64,000 nt of DNA, taken from Lentilitoribacter sp. Alg239-R112 (GTDB lineage Bacteria; Pseudomonadota; Alphaproteobacteria; Rhizobiales; Rhizobiaceae). The stretch lies in the NCBI RefSeq assembly GCF_900537175.1, contig NZ_LS999833.1, forward strand, positions 2,334,254 through 2,398,253. The letters are read 5' to 3'. Below the pieces are notes generated by a model. That model saw only the letters and a list, made by a program, of their open reading frames with translations. It was not told the DNA's origin and made no database searches. This document shows positions 26,606-38,486 of the stretch, piece by piece. The position numbers and the translations under genes are program-made. Positions within the stretch are counted from its first letter, which is position 1; each line of letters begins with the position of its first letter.

Positions 26606-27832
26606 ATGCAGTCAGATCTTCACCGTCCTCTAGGCCAGGACAAAAAGAAGAAGAAGGCGAAAACAAATGTTACACCTGCCAGCCTAAAACCATGGCTGGC
26701 AGGTTTTGCTATTCTTGCTCTCATTATAGGATCGGCATACACTTCATTTATCAACCCTCCTCTTAAATCTGCCACTCCTGAAAAACCTGAAGCAACCGCT
26801 TCAACTGAGGGCGAACCAACCTCTCAAAGCGACAATATTGAAGCGAAGCAAAGCTTAGACACCCCAAACTCTGGAAACAATAGTTTTGCATCTCAATCAG
26901 GAACATCAGGCGGCAACATAGAAACATTCACGACTGACGAAGGTCTAAAAGTTACGAAAATTACACCTCGCCCGCGGATCGGTGATGACGCAGTATTTCT
27001 TGACGCCCCTAATAAAGGACAAAACCTCCGAATTGCTCACCTTCCGGACCCAGAGATCATAGAAGATACATCTTTAGGACGTCTGCCAATTTATAGCGAT
27101 GAAGGAAAACGTGCATTTGACGTGTATGCGCGACCGTGGTCGGGTGCACGCGGCACACGTATTGCTATTGTTGTTGGTGGATTAGGACTAAGTCAAACAG
27201 GCTCTAATTTTGCGATAGAGACGTTACCGGAAGAGATAACACTCGCATTTGCGGCGAGTGGCAATAGCTTACACCGCTGGATGCAAGACGCACGCAGAAA
27301 TGGCCATGAGATATTACTCCAAGTTCCTTTTGAACCATTTGATTATCCAAACAACGATCCGGGCCGCGGCACGCTTCTGGTCGATAAAGACCCCAAAGCC
27401 AACTTGAAATTGCTCCATGAAGCAATGGGCAGCATAACCAACTATACAGGTATCAGCAACTTCATGGGTGCTCGATTTTTATCTGATCCAGAAGCCCTTG
27501 AACCCATAATGCGAGATTTGGCCAGAAGAGGTGTCATGTTCTTCGATGATGGTACATCGTCACGATCACTCACGGAAACATTTTCCAACGCATTGGGGAT
27601 TCCCTTTGCAGCGAGTGACATGGTTTTGGATACCAAACTTGAGGTTGGAACAATTTTGAAAAAACTTGATGACCTCGAACGCGTTGCACAGCGTAATGGT
27701 TCGGCCATTGGAATCGCATCTGCATTTCCAGAAAGTGTTGAAGCCATCGCATCTTGGTCCAATGAAGCCAAGGCGCGCGGAATAGAAATAGTTGGAATTT
27801 CTGCACTGGCAGACGATCCGGAACGGAGATAG
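26606..27832 (+). CDS. Divergent polysaccharide deacetylase family protein (YibQ-like)
   Basis: A 408-residue protein with a Lys-rich cytoplasmic start, one membrane segment at about residues 30-48 ([20 protein letters not shown]), a Ser/Thr/Glu-rich linker to about residue 115, and a NodB-like barrel of the divergent deacetylase family ([59 protein letters not shown]). In this family a polysaccharide deacetylase function is inferred only from fold. It lies between ctpA and rppH, an arrangement common in the order, and ends two bases before rppH. Confidence 0.88.
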   Translation: MQSDLHRPLGQDKKKKKAKTNVTPASLKPWLAGFAILALIIGSAYTSFINPPLKSATPEKPEATASTEGEPTSQSDNIEAKQSLDTPNSGNNSFASQSGTSGGNIETFTTDEGLKVTKITPRPRIGDDAVFLDAPNKGQNLRIAHLPDPEIIEDTSLGRLPIYSDEGKRAFDVYARPWSGARGTRIAIVVGGLGLSQTGSNFAIETLPEEITLAFAASGNSLHRWMQDARRNGHEILLQVPFEPFDYPNNDPGRGTLLVDKDPKANLKLLHEAMGSITNYTGISNFMGARFLSDPEALEPIMRDLARRGVMFFDDGTSSRSLTETFSNALGIPFAASDMVLDTKLEVGTILKKLDDLERVAQRNGSAIGIASAFPESVEAIASWSNEAKARGIEIVGISALADDPERR

Positions 27833-27833
27833 T

Positions 27834-28358
27834 ATGAGCAAGAAGGTCAAAGCTGAAGATCTACCTTACCGGCCATGTGTTGGTATTATGGTACTTAATA
27901 AGGAAGATCAGGTTTGGACTGGTTTGCGCATTAATGAACCACCCGATTCTGAATACCACAATTCTCCATACCGATGGCAGATGCCGCAAGGTGGAATTGA
28001 TAAGGGAGAAGACCCGCAAAAAGCTTCCTTACGCGAACTTTATGAAGAAACAGGCATGAAGACAGTCTCGCTATTGGCAGAAACGAACGACTGGCTAACT
28101 TATGACCTACCGGATGAACTTATCGGGACAGGTCTTAAAGGGAAATGGCGCGGCCAAAAGCAAAAATGGTTTGCTTATCGCTTTGAAGGCAATGAATCTG
28201 AAATCCAAGTAAACCCACCTGTTACCGGTGAGAAGGCCGAATTTGAAGAATGGGCGTGGAAACCCATGCATAAACTCCCTGATCTAATTGTGCCATTCAA
28301 GCGCGAGCTCTATAAAAAGATAGTGGATGAATTTTCTAATTTGATGGGGAAACGATGA
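27834..28358 (+). CDS. rppH: RNA pyrophosphohydrolase
   Basis: RppH removes pyrophosphate from mRNA 5' ends and so starts decay. The 174-residue Nudix protein begins with [13 protein letters not shown] and has the Nudix box [20 protein letters not shown] at about residues 47-66, followed by TGM. The tail [13 protein letters not shown] is also family-typical. I choose ATG 27834 with an upstream GGAG; the in-frame extension to 27792 overlaps the deacetylase gene. The stop overlaps the next start by four bases. Confidence 0.95.
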   Translation: MSKKVKAEDLPYRPCVGIMVLNKEDQVWTGLRINEPPDSEYHNSPYRWQMPQGGIDKGEDPQKASLRELYEETGMKTVSLLAETNDWLTYDLPDELIGTGLKGKWRGQKQKWFAYRFEGNESEIQVNPPVTGEKAEFEEWAWKPMHKLPDLIVPFKRELYKKIVDEFSNLMGKR

Positions 28359-29542
28359 AAACATTCGGTGGTGAAAATACAGATTTTGATGAGGTGATTA
28401 GCCGAATTGGAACTCATTCAGAGAAATGGGATTCAATGGAAACAGTCTTTGGCGTATCTCCTCACGCAGGCATTGCCATGTGGGTGGCAGATATGGATTT
28501 CCGCCCGCCGAAGTGCGTGTCTGACGCGGTCAAGAACATGCAAGAACACGGTATTTTTGGCTACTTTGGCGATGATTCCGACTATAAAGCGGCCATCAAA
28601 TGGTGGATGAAGGAAGTACATGGTTGGGATATTGAACCAAACTGGGTGTTTACAACGCATGGGCTTGTAAACGGCACATCTATCTGCGTCGACACTTTCA
28701 CAAAAGTCGGTGATGCCGTCGTTCTTTTCACACCAGTTTATCATGCATTTGCTCGCGTAATTGAAGCAGCAGATAGAAGCGTAACCGAATGTCCATTAGT
28801 CATTGAAAATGGCCGCTATGTTTTTGATTTTGAAGCCTATGAAAAACTTCTCACCGGAAAAGAAACAATGCTTATCCTTTGCTCCCCGCATAATCCGGGC
28901 GGCACTGTTTGGATGCGGCAGGAGCTGGAAGCATTAGCAGAGTTTGCGAAGAAGCACGACCTTATAATTGTCTCTGATGAAATACATCACGACTTAATAA
29001 TGCCTGGGCAAATGCACATACCGATGGGCAACATTAAGAAGGACATTACTGATCGTCTGGTGATGATGACCGCACCGACGAAAACTTTTAATATCGCTGG
29101 ATGTCATACAGGTAATGTCATTATTGAAGATCCAAAATTGCGTTCCAAATTTGGGAAACGCATGAAAGCTTTAGGCATATCTGGGAACGCATTTGGTATG
29201 ATGATGACCGAGGCTGCCTATTCCCCGGAGGGAGCATATTGGGTTACATCACTCATGAAGTATATTGACGAGAACGCCCGCGTTTTTGACGAAGCTATTA
29301 TGGATATTGATGGCGCTGTATCTATGGGTTTGCAATCTACATATCTTGCATGGGTGGATTTTTCCGGAACCGGATTGGCTCCAGAGGACGTTATCGAACG
29401 CGTTCAAGAAGGTGCGGAAATAGCTGCAAGCCATGGCGCTACTTTTGGCACCGGTGGCGAAACCTATCTGCGCTTTAATATCGGCATGCCGCGTGTTCAG
29501 TTGGTGGATGCGATCACACGCCTTAAGAAGGCATTTGCTTAG
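28355..29542 (+). CDS. PatB/MalY-type PLP-dependent cystathionine beta-lyase
   Basis: A 395-residue fold-type I PLP enzyme. The N-terminus [20 protein letters not shown] followed by ADMDF is the PatB/MalY signature, [11 protein letters not shown] the substrate-binding loop, SDEIHHDLI the PLP ring contact and [15 protein letters not shown] holds the Schiff-base Lys. Members cleave cystathionine or cysteine (C-S lyase activity) or act as aminotransferases; the substrate is not fixed by sequence. It overlaps rppH by four bases and faces the convergent ATP synthase operon. Confidence 0.9.
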   Translation: MKTFGGENTDFDEVISRIGTHSEKWDSMETVFGVSPHAGIAMWVADMDFRPPKCVSDAVKNMQEHGIFGYFGDDSDYKAAIKWWMKEVHGWDIEPNWVFTTHGLVNGTSICVDTFTKVGDAVVLFTPVYHAFARVIEAADRSVTECPLVIENGRYVFDFEAYEKLLTGKETMLILCSPHNPGGTVWMRQELEALAEFAKKHDLIIVSDEIHHDLIMPGQMHIPMGNIKKDITDRLVMMTAPTKTFNIAGCHTGNVIIEDPKLRSKFGKRMKALGISGNAFGMMMTEAAYSPEGAYWVTSLMKYIDENARVFDEAIMDIDGAVSMGLQSTYLAWVDFSGTGLAPEDVIERVQEGAEIAASHGATFGTGGETYLRFNIGMPRVQLVDAITRLKKAFA

Positions 29543-29550
29543 TAAACAAT

Positions 29551-29581
29551 ATAAAACCACCCAGAATAAAACTGGGTGGTT
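29551..29581 (-). terminator. Terminator between patB-like gene and atpC (minus-strand sense)
   Basis: AACCACCCAG (29555-29564) pairs perfectly over 10 bases with CTGGGTGGTT (29572-29581). On the minus strand a T-run (TTTTAT) follows, so it best serves the ATP synthase operon ending at 29610. On the plus strand the stem is followed by CCAAATAAAT, a weaker signal for the PatB-like gene. Confidence 0.75.
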
Positions 29582-29609
29582 CCAAATAAATCAAAACAAA
29601 TTTTGTATT

Positions 29610-30005
29610 TTACACGGCAGCTTTTAGCTCTTCTAATTGAGAAGCAAAAGCACTCAAGCGTGTCTTATCAGCATCGCCGACAGCAGCTTCTGCGGCGTCA
29701 TTCGCGGCCTTGATACGTGTATCCAACTCACCATCTTCTAGTGCATCAACAGCAACAGCCGATTCTGCTAACAATGTGCAACCAGCTGGTACGATATCAG
29801 CAAAGCCGCCAAAAACGACATATTTGCTCGTGCCTTCAGCGCCTTCAACAGTAACGATACCCGGCTTAACTGTGCTCATTGTTGGAGCATGGTTTGCCAT
29901 TACAGTCATTTCACCTTCTGAACCAGGCAACACGACCGACGTTACTTCTGCAGATAGCAAAAGTTTTTCAGGAGAAACGAGTTCAAATGTAAATGTGTCA
30001 GCCAT
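29610..30005 (-). CDS. atpC: ATP synthase F1 epsilon subunit
   Basis: A 131-residue epsilon subunit, which links the rotor stalk to the c-ring and restrains ATP hydrolysis. It shows the N-terminal beta sandwich (FELVSPEKLLLS; VVLPGSEGEMTVMANHAP; VFGGFADI) and a short helical C-terminus (AANDAAEAAVGDADKTRLSA). It is the last gene of the operon atpHAGDC, 87 bases after atpD, with a stem-loop in the gap. Confidence 0.97.
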   Translation of the reverse strand: MADTFTFELVSPEKLLLSAEVTSVVLPGSEGEMTVMANHAPTMSTVKPGIVTVEGAEGTSKYVVFGGFADIVPAGCTLLAESAVAVDALEDGELDTRIKAANDAAEAAVGDADKTRLSAFASQLEELKAAV

Positions 30006-30051
30006 GACGTAACGTCCAGTTTAGAACAGATGTAAAATCAAACAGTAGAGT

Positions 30052-30083
30052 TATGTGCGAGCTCAAAAATGAACCCGCACATA
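30052..30083 (-). repeat. Stem-loop in the atpD-atpC gap
   Basis: TATGTGCG (30052-30059) and CGCACATA (30076-30083) are perfect 8-base complements around a 16-base loop, just after the atpD stop. There is no T-run. It may be an mRNA processing or stabilising hairpin that sets the ratio of beta to epsilon. Confidence 0.5.
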
Positions 30084-30092
30084 TGCAATTTA

Positions 30093-31649
<1,557 letters not shown>

Positions 31650-32534
31650 TTAGAGTGCTTCCGCACCCGAGATAATCTCAATCAATTCTTTTGTAATTTG
31701 TGCTTGACGCTGGCGGTTGTAGCTCATTGTCAATTTATCGATCATATCGCCAGCATTACGTGTTGCATTATCCATCGCGCTCATTTTAGCGCCCATTTCA
31801 CCAGCAACATTCTCCAGCAATGCACGCAAGATCTGTACTTTGATATTGCGTGGAATGATATCTTCTAGGATTGCACCAGCATCAGGCTCATATTCGTAAG
31901 CCGCATCGGAGCCGTTTGCTGCATCTTCACCTTCGGTTGCCTCAAGTTTAGCAGGGATAAGCTGCTGAGCAGTGGGAACCTGTGAAATTACAGACTTAAA
32001 CTCTGAATAGAAGAGTGTGCAAACATCAAATTCATTAGCATCGAATAAAGCAGATACACGACTTGCAATATCTTCAGCATTGACAAAACCAATGTTCTTA
32101 ACTTCACGCAAATCAACGCGATCAATAATTTGATTAGCAAAATCTCGCTTCAGTTGATCAAAGCCTTTTTTACCAACGCAAAGAATTTTAACATCTTTAC
32201 CTTCGCTTTGCAGCTTTTGAGCATGTAAACGGGCGTGACGTGCAATTTGCGTATTAAAACCACCGCAAAGACCACGTTCTGCTGTACAAACAACGAGCAG
32301 ATGCGTGTCATCTTTGCCAGTGCCAGTCATTAAACGCGGCGCATCATCACCACCAACAGCACCGGAAATATTTGCCATAACAGATGCCATGCGCTCCGAA
32401 TAAGGGCGCGCAGCTTCAGCAGCTTCTTGTGCACGACGCAGTTTAGCAGCCGCAACCATTTGCATGGCCTTGGTGATTTTCTGCGTCGCCTTTACTGAGG
32501 CAATCCGGTTTTTCAGATCCTTTAAAGAAGGCAT
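31650..32534 (-). CDS. atpG: ATP synthase F1 gamma subunit
   Basis: The central rotor shaft, 294 residues. The N-terminal coiled helix [20 protein letters not shown], the central motif [13 protein letters not shown] and the C-terminal helix [20 protein letters not shown] are diagnostic. An insert (about residues 192-215, acidic [16 protein letters not shown]) fits alphaproteobacterial variants. It lies between atpA and atpD with short gaps. Confidence 0.98.
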   Translation of the reverse strand: MPSLKDLKNRIASVKATQKITKAMQMVAAAKLRRAQEAAEAARPYSERMASVMANISGAVGGDDAPRLMTGTGKDDTHLLVVCTAERGLCGGFNTQIARHARLHAQKLQSEGKDVKILCVGKKGFDQLKRDFANQIIDRVDLREVKNIGFVNAEDIASRVSALFDANEFDVCTLFYSEFKSVISQVPTAQQLIPAKLEATEGEDAANGSDAAYEYEPDAGAILEDIIPRNIKVQILRALLENVAGEMGAKMSAMDNATRNAGDMIDKLTMSYNRQRQAQITKELIEIISGAEAL

Positions 32535-32559
32535 CCGTTCCGTCCTTAGTTGAGCCTAA

Positions 32560-34089
32560 TTAGGCAAAAGTTTTCGCAAATGAATCAAGCGCAGCTTTAA
32601 GCTTTTCCTTGATTTCATCAGTTACAGCCTTCTTCTCAGCAATTGCTGCAAGAATGTCTTTACCTTCACCACGCATGTAGGAAAGCAAGCCTTGCTCGAA
32701 TGGGCCAACTTGCTTGACATCCAATTCATCAAGATAACCGTTCACACCAGCAAAGATAACTGCAACTTGCTCTTCTGTTTTCAACGGTGAGAACTGTGGT
32801 TGCTTAAGCAACTCAGTCAAACGCGCACCGCGATTAAGAAGACGCTGAGTAGAGGCATCCAAATCAGAACCGAACTGGGCAAACGCTGCCATCTCACGAT
32901 ACTGAGCAAGCTCACCTTTAATAGAACCAGCAACCTGTTTCATCGCTTTAATTTGAGCTGATGATCCAACACGAGACACTGACAGACCAACGTTCACCGC
33001 AGGGCGGATACCTTGGTAAAACAGTTCAGTTTCCAAGAAAATCTGACCATCCGTAATAGAGATCACGTTTGTTGGAATATAAGCTGACACGTCATTGGCT
33101 TGAGTTTCAATAATAGGCAAAGCTGTTAGTGAGCCAGAACCATTATCTTCGTTCAATTTAGCTGAACGCTCAAGAAGACGGGAGTGAAGGTAGAAAACAT
33201 CACCAGGATAAGCTTCACGGCCCGGAGGACGACGAAGCAGAAGTGACATTTGACGATAAGCAACAGCTTGTTTTGACAAATCATCGTAGCCGATCAGAGC
33301 ATGCTGACCATTGTCACGGAAATATTCGCCCATTGTACAAGCAGCAAATGGAGCCAAGAACTGCATAGGAGCAGGATCAGAAGCAGTCGCAGCAATCACG
33401 ATTGAATATTCAAGCGCACCACGATCTTCAAGAACTTTAACGAACTGAGCAACAGTTGAACGCTTTTGACCAACAGCAACATATACACAATAAAGCTTAT
33501 CAGCTTCATTATCCGCATCATGTGCAGGCTTCTGGTTCAGGAACGTATCCAAAAGGATCGCTGTTTTACCAGTTTGACGGTCACCAATAACCAATTCACG
33601 CTGACCACGACCAACAGGGATCAAAGCATCAATCGCTTTAAGACCAGTTGCCATTGGCTCATGCACGGATTTACGAGGCATAATACCAGGCGCTTTAACA
33701 TCCACACGGGCACGTTTCTTCGCCTTAATTGGGCCTTTGCCATCAATTGGGTTACCAAGCGCATCAACAACACGACCGAGCAATTCAGGACCAACTGGAA
33801 CATCCACGATGGCGCCTGTACGTTTAACAACGTCGCCTTCTTTAATGTCACGGTCGGAACCGAAGATAACAACACCGACATTGTCGGCTTCCAGGTTAAG
33901 CGCCATGCCGCGAATTCCACCAGGGAATTCGACCATTTCACCAGCCTGTACGTTATCAAGGCCATATACGCGAGCGATACCATCACCCACGGACAACACT
34001 TGACCGACTTCTGAGACTTCTGCCTCATCGCCGAAATTTTTAATTTGATCTTTTAGGATTGCGGAAATTTCCGCGGCACGAATGTCCAT
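32560..34089 (-). CDS. atpA: ATP synthase F1 alpha subunit
   Basis: The non-catalytic nucleotide-binding subunit, 509 residues. The N-terminus [20 protein letters not shown], Walker [14 protein letters not shown], the region [13 protein letters not shown] and [19 protein letters not shown] (subunit signature region) are all present. Its ATG overlaps the atpH stop by one base (TGATG), so translation is coupled. Confidence 0.98.
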   Translation of the reverse strand: MDIRAAEISAILKDQIKNFGDEAEVSEVGQVLSVGDGIARVYGLDNVQAGEMVEFPGGIRGMALNLEADNVGVVIFGSDRDIKEGDVVKRTGAIVDVPVGPELLGRVVDALGNPIDGKGPIKAKKRARVDVKAPGIMPRKSVHEPMATGLKAIDALIPVGRGQRELVIGDRQTGKTAILLDTFLNQKPAHDADNEADKLYCVYVAVGQKRSTVAQFVKVLEDRGALEYSIVIAATASDPAPMQFLAPFAACTMGEYFRDNGQHALIGYDDLSKQAVAYRQMSLLLRRPPGREAYPGDVFYLHSRLLERSAKLNEDNGSGSLTALPIIETQANDVSAYIPTNVISITDGQIFLETELFYQGIRPAVNVGLSVSRVGSSAQIKAMKQVAGSIKGELAQYREMAAFAQFGSDLDASTQRLLNRGARLTELLKQPQFSPLKTEEQVAVIFAGVNGYLDELDVKQVGPFEQGLLSYMRGEGKDILAAIAEKKAVTDEIKEKLKAALDSFAKTFA

Positions 34090-34655
34090 CAGCCAACCTC
34101 TTTCAATGAGAGCTTAAGGGTGGAAAGTTTAGTACGTAAAGACGTATCGATTTGGCGAGATCCAATCTTTACAATCAAACCACCCAATAAAGAAGGATCA
34201 ACCGTTAGATTGATCGCAACTGTCTTGCCAGTAACGCTTTTAAGCGTCGCCTGCAATTCTTTGGTTTGCGCAGCGCTCAGACTATGAGCGGATTTAACAT
34301 CAGCAGTTACTTCGCCGCGATGACGAGCAACAAGCTCACGAAAGCCAGCAATAACTGCAGGCAGTGTGAACAGGCGCTGATTTTGCGCAACAACTTTGAG
34401 GAAATTTCCAGTCAAACTGGAAACCTTTGCCTTAGTCACTAAAGCAGAAATTGCTTTAAGTTGATCTTCGGCAGAAAAAACGGGACTAGCGATCAATCGG
34501 GTTAGATCTTCGCTTCCCTTAATCATGGCATCAAAGCTGGAAAGCTCTTTACCTACTTTGTCGATGGACTTTGCTTCAAGAGCAAGATCAAACAATGACG
34601 AAGCATATCGTTCTGCAACACCGGAAATGAGATTGGAACTGTCAGCCACGGGCAA
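34089..34655 (-). CDS. atpH: ATP synthase F1 delta subunit
   Basis: The stator subunit that joins F1 to the b subunits, 188 residues. It shows [16 protein letters not shown] at the N-terminus, [20 protein letters not shown] in the middle and the C-terminal [20 protein letters not shown]. The start is TTG 34655 or GTG 34649; no ATG fits the family start. It is the first gene of the F1 operon; the F0 genes are not in this window, as usual in alphaproteobacteria. The 244-base region upstream presumably holds the promoter, but I see no clear consensus boxes. Confidence 0.96.
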   Translation of the reverse strand: MPVADSSNLISGVAERYASSLFDLALEAKSIDKVGKELSSFDAMIKGSEDLTRLIASPVFSAEDQLKAISALVTKAKVSSLTGNFLKVVAQNQRLFTLPAVIAGFRELVARHRGEVTADVKSAHSLSAAQTKELQATLKSVTGKTVAINLTVDPSLLGGLIVKIGSRQIDTSLRTKLSTLKLSLKEVG

Positions 34656-34899
34656 TTTTCTCTGTTCTGGTCAAGCAACTACCAAATTGGGAGGACCCAA
34701 AGTATCGCTACTTAAATTATTACGATTTATTTCTAGAAACTTACGACCGAAGCCACAATATTTCCTTATTTCGCGGTTCACTAGCATAGGAAATTCTGAC
34801 AGGCAACACACCTTAGACAGCAAAATTGCGACAAAATAGGCATTATCAACAAGTTGAAAATTTGAAATCCTTATAAGTTGCTGATTTTAAATTACATTT

Positions 34900-35289
34900 T
34901 CAAAAATAACCAAATGCATATAATGTTGGTAAAATGCCTAGTGCAGCTTCAATCGGCCAAGAAATCCAATTGTACTTGGTATTTCCTTTATCCAGCACCA
35001 TGGAGACAATGCGTCCGAAAGCCGTAAACAGCCAGCTTACGCCCAATGTGAGGTATAAAAGCGGTTGTGCTAGCAAAATGCAGCTGAACCCAACTCCAAA
35101 ATAGAAACCAGCCATCGTAGCGCGTGATTCTGAAACTGCAGATGGCACATCCGGGAATGTTTGAAGTCTGAGAATACGAAGTGAAAGCCGCGGCATAAAG
35201 AAAAGCAGAACGGCAAAGAGGATGGTCACCACTGCACTCGCAAAGGCAGCCCACTCACCAGGGCTCGTCGGGAAATAAAAATCAATCAT
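34900..35289 (-). CDS. DUF4345-like small membrane protein
   Basis: A 129-residue protein with four hydrophobic segments (about residues 12-33, 58-78, 80-95 and 108-127). The pattern RATMAGFYFGVGFSCILL followed by GRIVSMVLDKG matches the DUF4345 family of unknown function. It is the last of three minus-strand genes near priA but is separated from priA by 128 bases. No function can be given. Confidence 0.65.
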   Translation of the reverse strand: MIDFYFPTSPGEWAAFASAVVTILFAVLLFFMPRLSLRILRLQTFPDVPSAVSESRATMAGFYFGVGFSCILLAQPLLYLTLGVSWLFTAFGRIVSMVLDKGNTKYNWISWPIEAALGILPTLYAFGYF

Positions 35290-35417
35290 ATTTTCTTGTC
35301 TCAGGTTTATCAGTTATAATCACTACGTTTTAGTCTAACTAATAGATTTATCCTTGCGTTCCAAGTGTCATTTAAACTTGCGTTCAGCCAAGGCATCTGC
35401 CGAAATAACTAAAAACC

Positions 35418-37622
35418 TCAAAGAAAACTTTGCGGATCAATGTCGATTTGAACTTTCAATGAACCGCGTTCTTTCGGTCCTTTATCTATCATCGCTCGAA
35501 TGAAGCCCTGTAGGTCGGCGCCGCGCGGCCCATGAATGAGGAGCCGCATGCGATAACGACCACGCACGAGTGCCAATGGTGCATCTGCAGGACCTAAAAT
35601 TGAGAACGGACTTTGATTAGGTGCTCCTTGCCGCAAACCTTTCCCATGTTGCTCCGCATCACTACGTTGATTGGCAGAAATAATAATAGATGCCAAACGA
35701 CCAAATGGCGGCAGTTTCGCGCGGTCGCGTTCCAAAGTTTCCCGCTCATAAAACATATCCGCTTCGCCCGACACCAAAGCCTGCATAACAGGATGCTCCG
35801 GCTGATAAGTCTGAATGAGCCCCTGGCTTTTACGCCCCGTCCGTCCAGCACGGCCAGTAACTTGAGATAGCAATTGATAGGTTCTCTCAGCGGCCCGCGG
35901 ATCACCATTTGATAATCCAAGATCAGCGTCTACCACACCAACGAATGTCATCAGCGGGAAATTATGCCCTTTTGCCACCAATTGAGTGCCAACGATAATG
36001 TCTGCTTCCCCTTTTGCAATCGCATCCAATTCAAGACGCAATCGCTTGGAACCGCCAGCCATATCTGAGGACAAAACAATCGTTCGCGCATCCGGAAAGT
36101 GCTGATCAAGCTCTTCGGCTATTCTCTCAACGCCGGGACCACAAGCCACCAGATGATCCAGTGTTCCACATTCAGGGCATGATTCATGCACAGGCTCATG
36201 GTGCCCGCAATGATGGCATTGAATTTGTTGTCTAAAACGATGTTCAACAAGCCAAGTCGAACAATTTGGACATTGAAAACGGTGACCGCACACGCGACAT
36301 AATGTAAGCGGTGCGTACCCCCGACGGTTCAGAAATAGAAGCGCCTGCTCCTTTTTCTCAAGCGCCTTGCGAACACCATCAAGCGTTATAGGTGATAAAA
36401 ACCCACCCCGCTTCGGTGGGTTCTTGCGCAAATCCACCATTGATAAATCCGGCAATGCAGCATCAGAATAGCGTTTCGATAAAACAACACGCTTATATCT
36501 ATCCTGCTCCGCATTTACATGGCTTTCCAAAGAAGGTGTTGCTGAGGCTAAAATAATGGGAATATCCGCCAACTGCGCCCTCACTACCGCCATATCCCGC
36601 GCATGATAAAAAACCCTATCTTGCTGCTTATAAGCAGGATCATGTTCTTCATCGACAATGATCAAGCCAAGATTATCAAATGGAAGAAACAATGCGCTCC
36701 GAGCGCCGGCTACAACACGAACTTGCCCTTCGATAACCTGGCGCCAGACACGCTCTCGCATTCGAGGGGCAATATCAGAATGCCATTCTCCAGGAGGTGC
36801 GCCAAACCGATTCTCAAATCTTTTAAGGAAAGAAGAAGTAAGCGAAATCTCCGGCAAAAGAATAAGAGCCTGCTTGCCCTTTTCAAGCGCATCGGCGATC
36901 GCCTCAAAATACACTTCTGTTTTACCAGAACCAGTCACACCATCCAGGAGTATCGGTTGAAACGTACCCGGTTTGACATATTCAATAAGCTCATCTGCAC
37001 CTCTTACTTGTGCATCCGTTAAATCAGCAGTTCCATAATCAGTATCAGGCTTAGCCACAACGGGGGGCGCAGGTAGCATTACGGTTTTAAAAACGCCCTG
37101 TTTTGTTAAACCATCGACCACGCTTGGCGTAACCCCAGCGACATGGGCAAGTCCGGATTTACTCCACGCCATGCCATCTTCTGCAAATTCTAAAACACGA
37201 CGACGAGCATCCGTTAAACGTTCGGGTGTTTGGCCTGTGTACTGCAAGGCTGCAATCATCGGTTCGGGGTCAAGCGCCGCTGGCGCCCGCAATGCCATTT
37301 TTGCAACATACCCTGGAGGCGAGAGTGTATAATTGCTCACCCAGTCAACGAACCGCCGCATCGCTTTGTCGATAGGTGGGCAGTCAAAAACCTCGCTAAT
37401 AGATTTAACTTTTTTTGCATCAATATTATCGCAGTCACCGTCCCAAACGATGCCGATAACCTGTCGAGGACCAAGCGGAACTTTGACAATTGATCCCGGC
37501 TCAACCGCTTGGTCTTCGGGAACTGCATAGGTAAACGGACGATCCACAGGCATTGGCACCAAAACTGGAACCAATTGCGGCAAAGCATTTTTAAAAAGTT
37601 CATTTTGCGAATCAGTATTCAT
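35418..37622 (-). CDS. priA: Primosomal protein N' (replication restart helicase PriA)
   Basis: PriA recognises stalled forks and reloads the replicative helicase. The 734-residue protein has the N-terminal DNA-binding domain (VPVLVPMPVDRPFTYAVPED), Walker A (DGVTGSGKTEVYFEAI), DEEH box (IIVDEEHDPAYKQ) and a paired zinc site (CRVCGHRFQCPNCS; CHHCGHHEPVHESCPECG) inserted in helicase lobe 2. Motifs GTQLVAKGHNFP and QVTGRAGR complete the helicase core. The fsa gene is divergent, 95 bases away. Confidence 0.97.
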   Translation of the reverse strand: MNTDSQNELFKNALPQLVPVLVPMPVDRPFTYAVPEDQAVEPGSIVKVPLGPRQVIGIVWDGDCDNIDAKKVKSISEVFDCPPIDKAMRRFVDWVSNYTLSPPGYVAKMALRAPAALDPEPMIAALQYTGQTPERLTDARRRVLEFAEDGMAWSKSGLAHVAGVTPSVVDGLTKQGVFKTVMLPAPPVVAKPDTDYGTADLTDAQVRGADELIEYVKPGTFQPILLDGVTGSGKTEVYFEAIADALEKGKQALILLPEISLTSSFLKRFENRFGAPPGEWHSDIAPRMRERVWRQVIEGQVRVVAGARSALFLPFDNLGLIIVDEEHDPAYKQQDRVFYHARDMAVVRAQLADIPIILASATPSLESHVNAEQDRYKRVVLSKRYSDAALPDLSMVDLRKNPPKRGGFLSPITLDGVRKALEKKEQALLFLNRRGYAPLTLCRVCGHRFQCPNCSTWLVEHRFRQQIQCHHCGHHEPVHESCPECGTLDHLVACGPGVERIAEELDQHFPDARTIVLSSDMAGGSKRLRLELDAIAKGEADIIVGTQLVAKGHNFPLMTFVGVVDADLGLSNGDPRAAERTYQLLSQVTGRAGRTGRKSQGLIQTYQPEHPVMQALVSGEADMFYERETLERDRAKLPPFGRLASIIISANQRSDAEQHGKGLRQGAPNQSPFSILGPADAPLALVRGRYRMRLLIHGPRGADLQGFIRAMIDKGPKERGSLKVQIDIDPQSFL

Positions 37623-37646
37623 ATATTACGTGACCTTGCCGCCAGT

Positions 37647-37675
37647 TTGGTTTAAAGGAAAGCACAGACTATTGA
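37647..37675 (+). promoter_or_regulatory. Probable sigma70-type promoter of fsa
   Basis: TTGGTT (37647-37652) and TATTGA (37670-37675) are separated by 17 bases and lie 43 bases before the fsa ATG. The ribosome site CCGGAG is at about 37705. Each box matches the consensus at three or four of six positions, so this is a moderate call. Confidence 0.4.
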
Positions 37676-37717
37676 AAAGATGGTTTTTCACAACCCATAG
37701 ACATCCGGAGTAATAAA

Positions 37718-38371
37718 ATGAAGTTTTTTGTCGATACAGCCGTTGTAGACGAGATCAAAGAATTAAACGATCTTGGTCTGGTTGATGGCGTGACAACAAA
37801 CCCGTCACTCATCCTTAAATCTGGCCGTGACATCATCGAAGTCACAAAAGAAATTTGTTCACTTGTCGATGGCCCGGTCTCTGCTGAAGTTGCAGCTACT
37901 GATTATGAAACAATCATGAAAGAAGCAGCAGTCATTGCAAAGATCGCAGATAATATTTGCATCAAATTGCCACTCACACTTGATGGTTTGAAAGCTTGTA
38001 AAGCACTGACAAGCGATGGACATAAAACAAATGTGACATTGTGCTTCTCTGCCAATCAGGCATTACTTGCTGCAAAGGCTGGCGCAACATACATTTCACC
38101 ATTTATCGGTCGCCTGGATGACATGGCAATCGACGGCTTGGATCTCATAGCTGAAATCCGCCAGATTTATGACAATTATGATTATGATACGCAAATTCTT
38201 GCAGCATCAATCCGTACAGTAAACCATGTCAAAGAAGCGGCCCTTATTGGTGCTGATGTTTCAACTGTTCCACCAAGCACACTCAAGGCTTTGGTCAAGC
38301 ACCCGTTGACTGACAAAGGTTTGGAAGCATTTTTGGCAGACTGGGCAAAGACTGGTCAAACAATCGGCTAA
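37718..38371 (+). CDS. fsa: Fructose-6-phosphate aldolase (MipB/TalC-type transaldolase)
   Basis: A 217-residue class I aldolase of the small transaldolase family. It has [20 protein letters not shown] at the N-terminus, [10 protein letters not shown], the Schiff-base Lys in NICIKLPLT (about residue 86), [19 protein letters not shown] and SPFIGRLDD. It may act as transaldolase in the pentose phosphate pathway or as fructose-6-phosphate aldolase; sequence alone does not separate these. It is next to priA and xerC, a linkage I recall from rhizobia. Confidence 0.93.
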   Translation: MKFFVDTAVVDEIKELNDLGLVDGVTTNPSLILKSGRDIIEVTKEICSLVDGPVSAEVAATDYETIMKEAAVIAKIADNICIKLPLTLDGLKACKALTSDGHKTNVTLCFSANQALLAAKAGATYISPFIGRLDDMAIDGLDLIAEIRQIYDNYDYDTQILAASIRTVNHVKEAALIGADVSTVPPSTLKALVKHPLTDKGLEAFLADWAKTGQTIG

Positions 38372-38404
38372 TACTGATAGCTAAATAGATCGCGATCTAA
38401 AAAT

Positions 38405-38439
38405 AAAACCGACGGGTATTTCCATATCCGTCGGTTTTT
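38405..38439. terminator. Bidirectional Rho-independent terminator
   Basis: AAAACCGACGG (38405-38415) pairs over 11 bases with CCGTCGGTTTT (38428-38438), with T-rich tails on both strands (TTTTTATT on plus; TTTTATTTTT on minus). It serves fsa on the plus strand and the convergent acyltransferase gene ending at 38487. A separate 12-base palindrome AGATCGCGATCT lies at 38387-38398. Confidence 0.9.
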
Positions 38440-38486
38440 ATTATCTGATTTTTGAAATTACTTAACTTAATAAGCAGCTCGATCTA

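Noticed and set aside
33466..34014. Long plus-strand frame opposite atpA (182 codons)
   Set aside because: It is the antisense shadow of a strongly conserved gene and has no domain or ribosome site.
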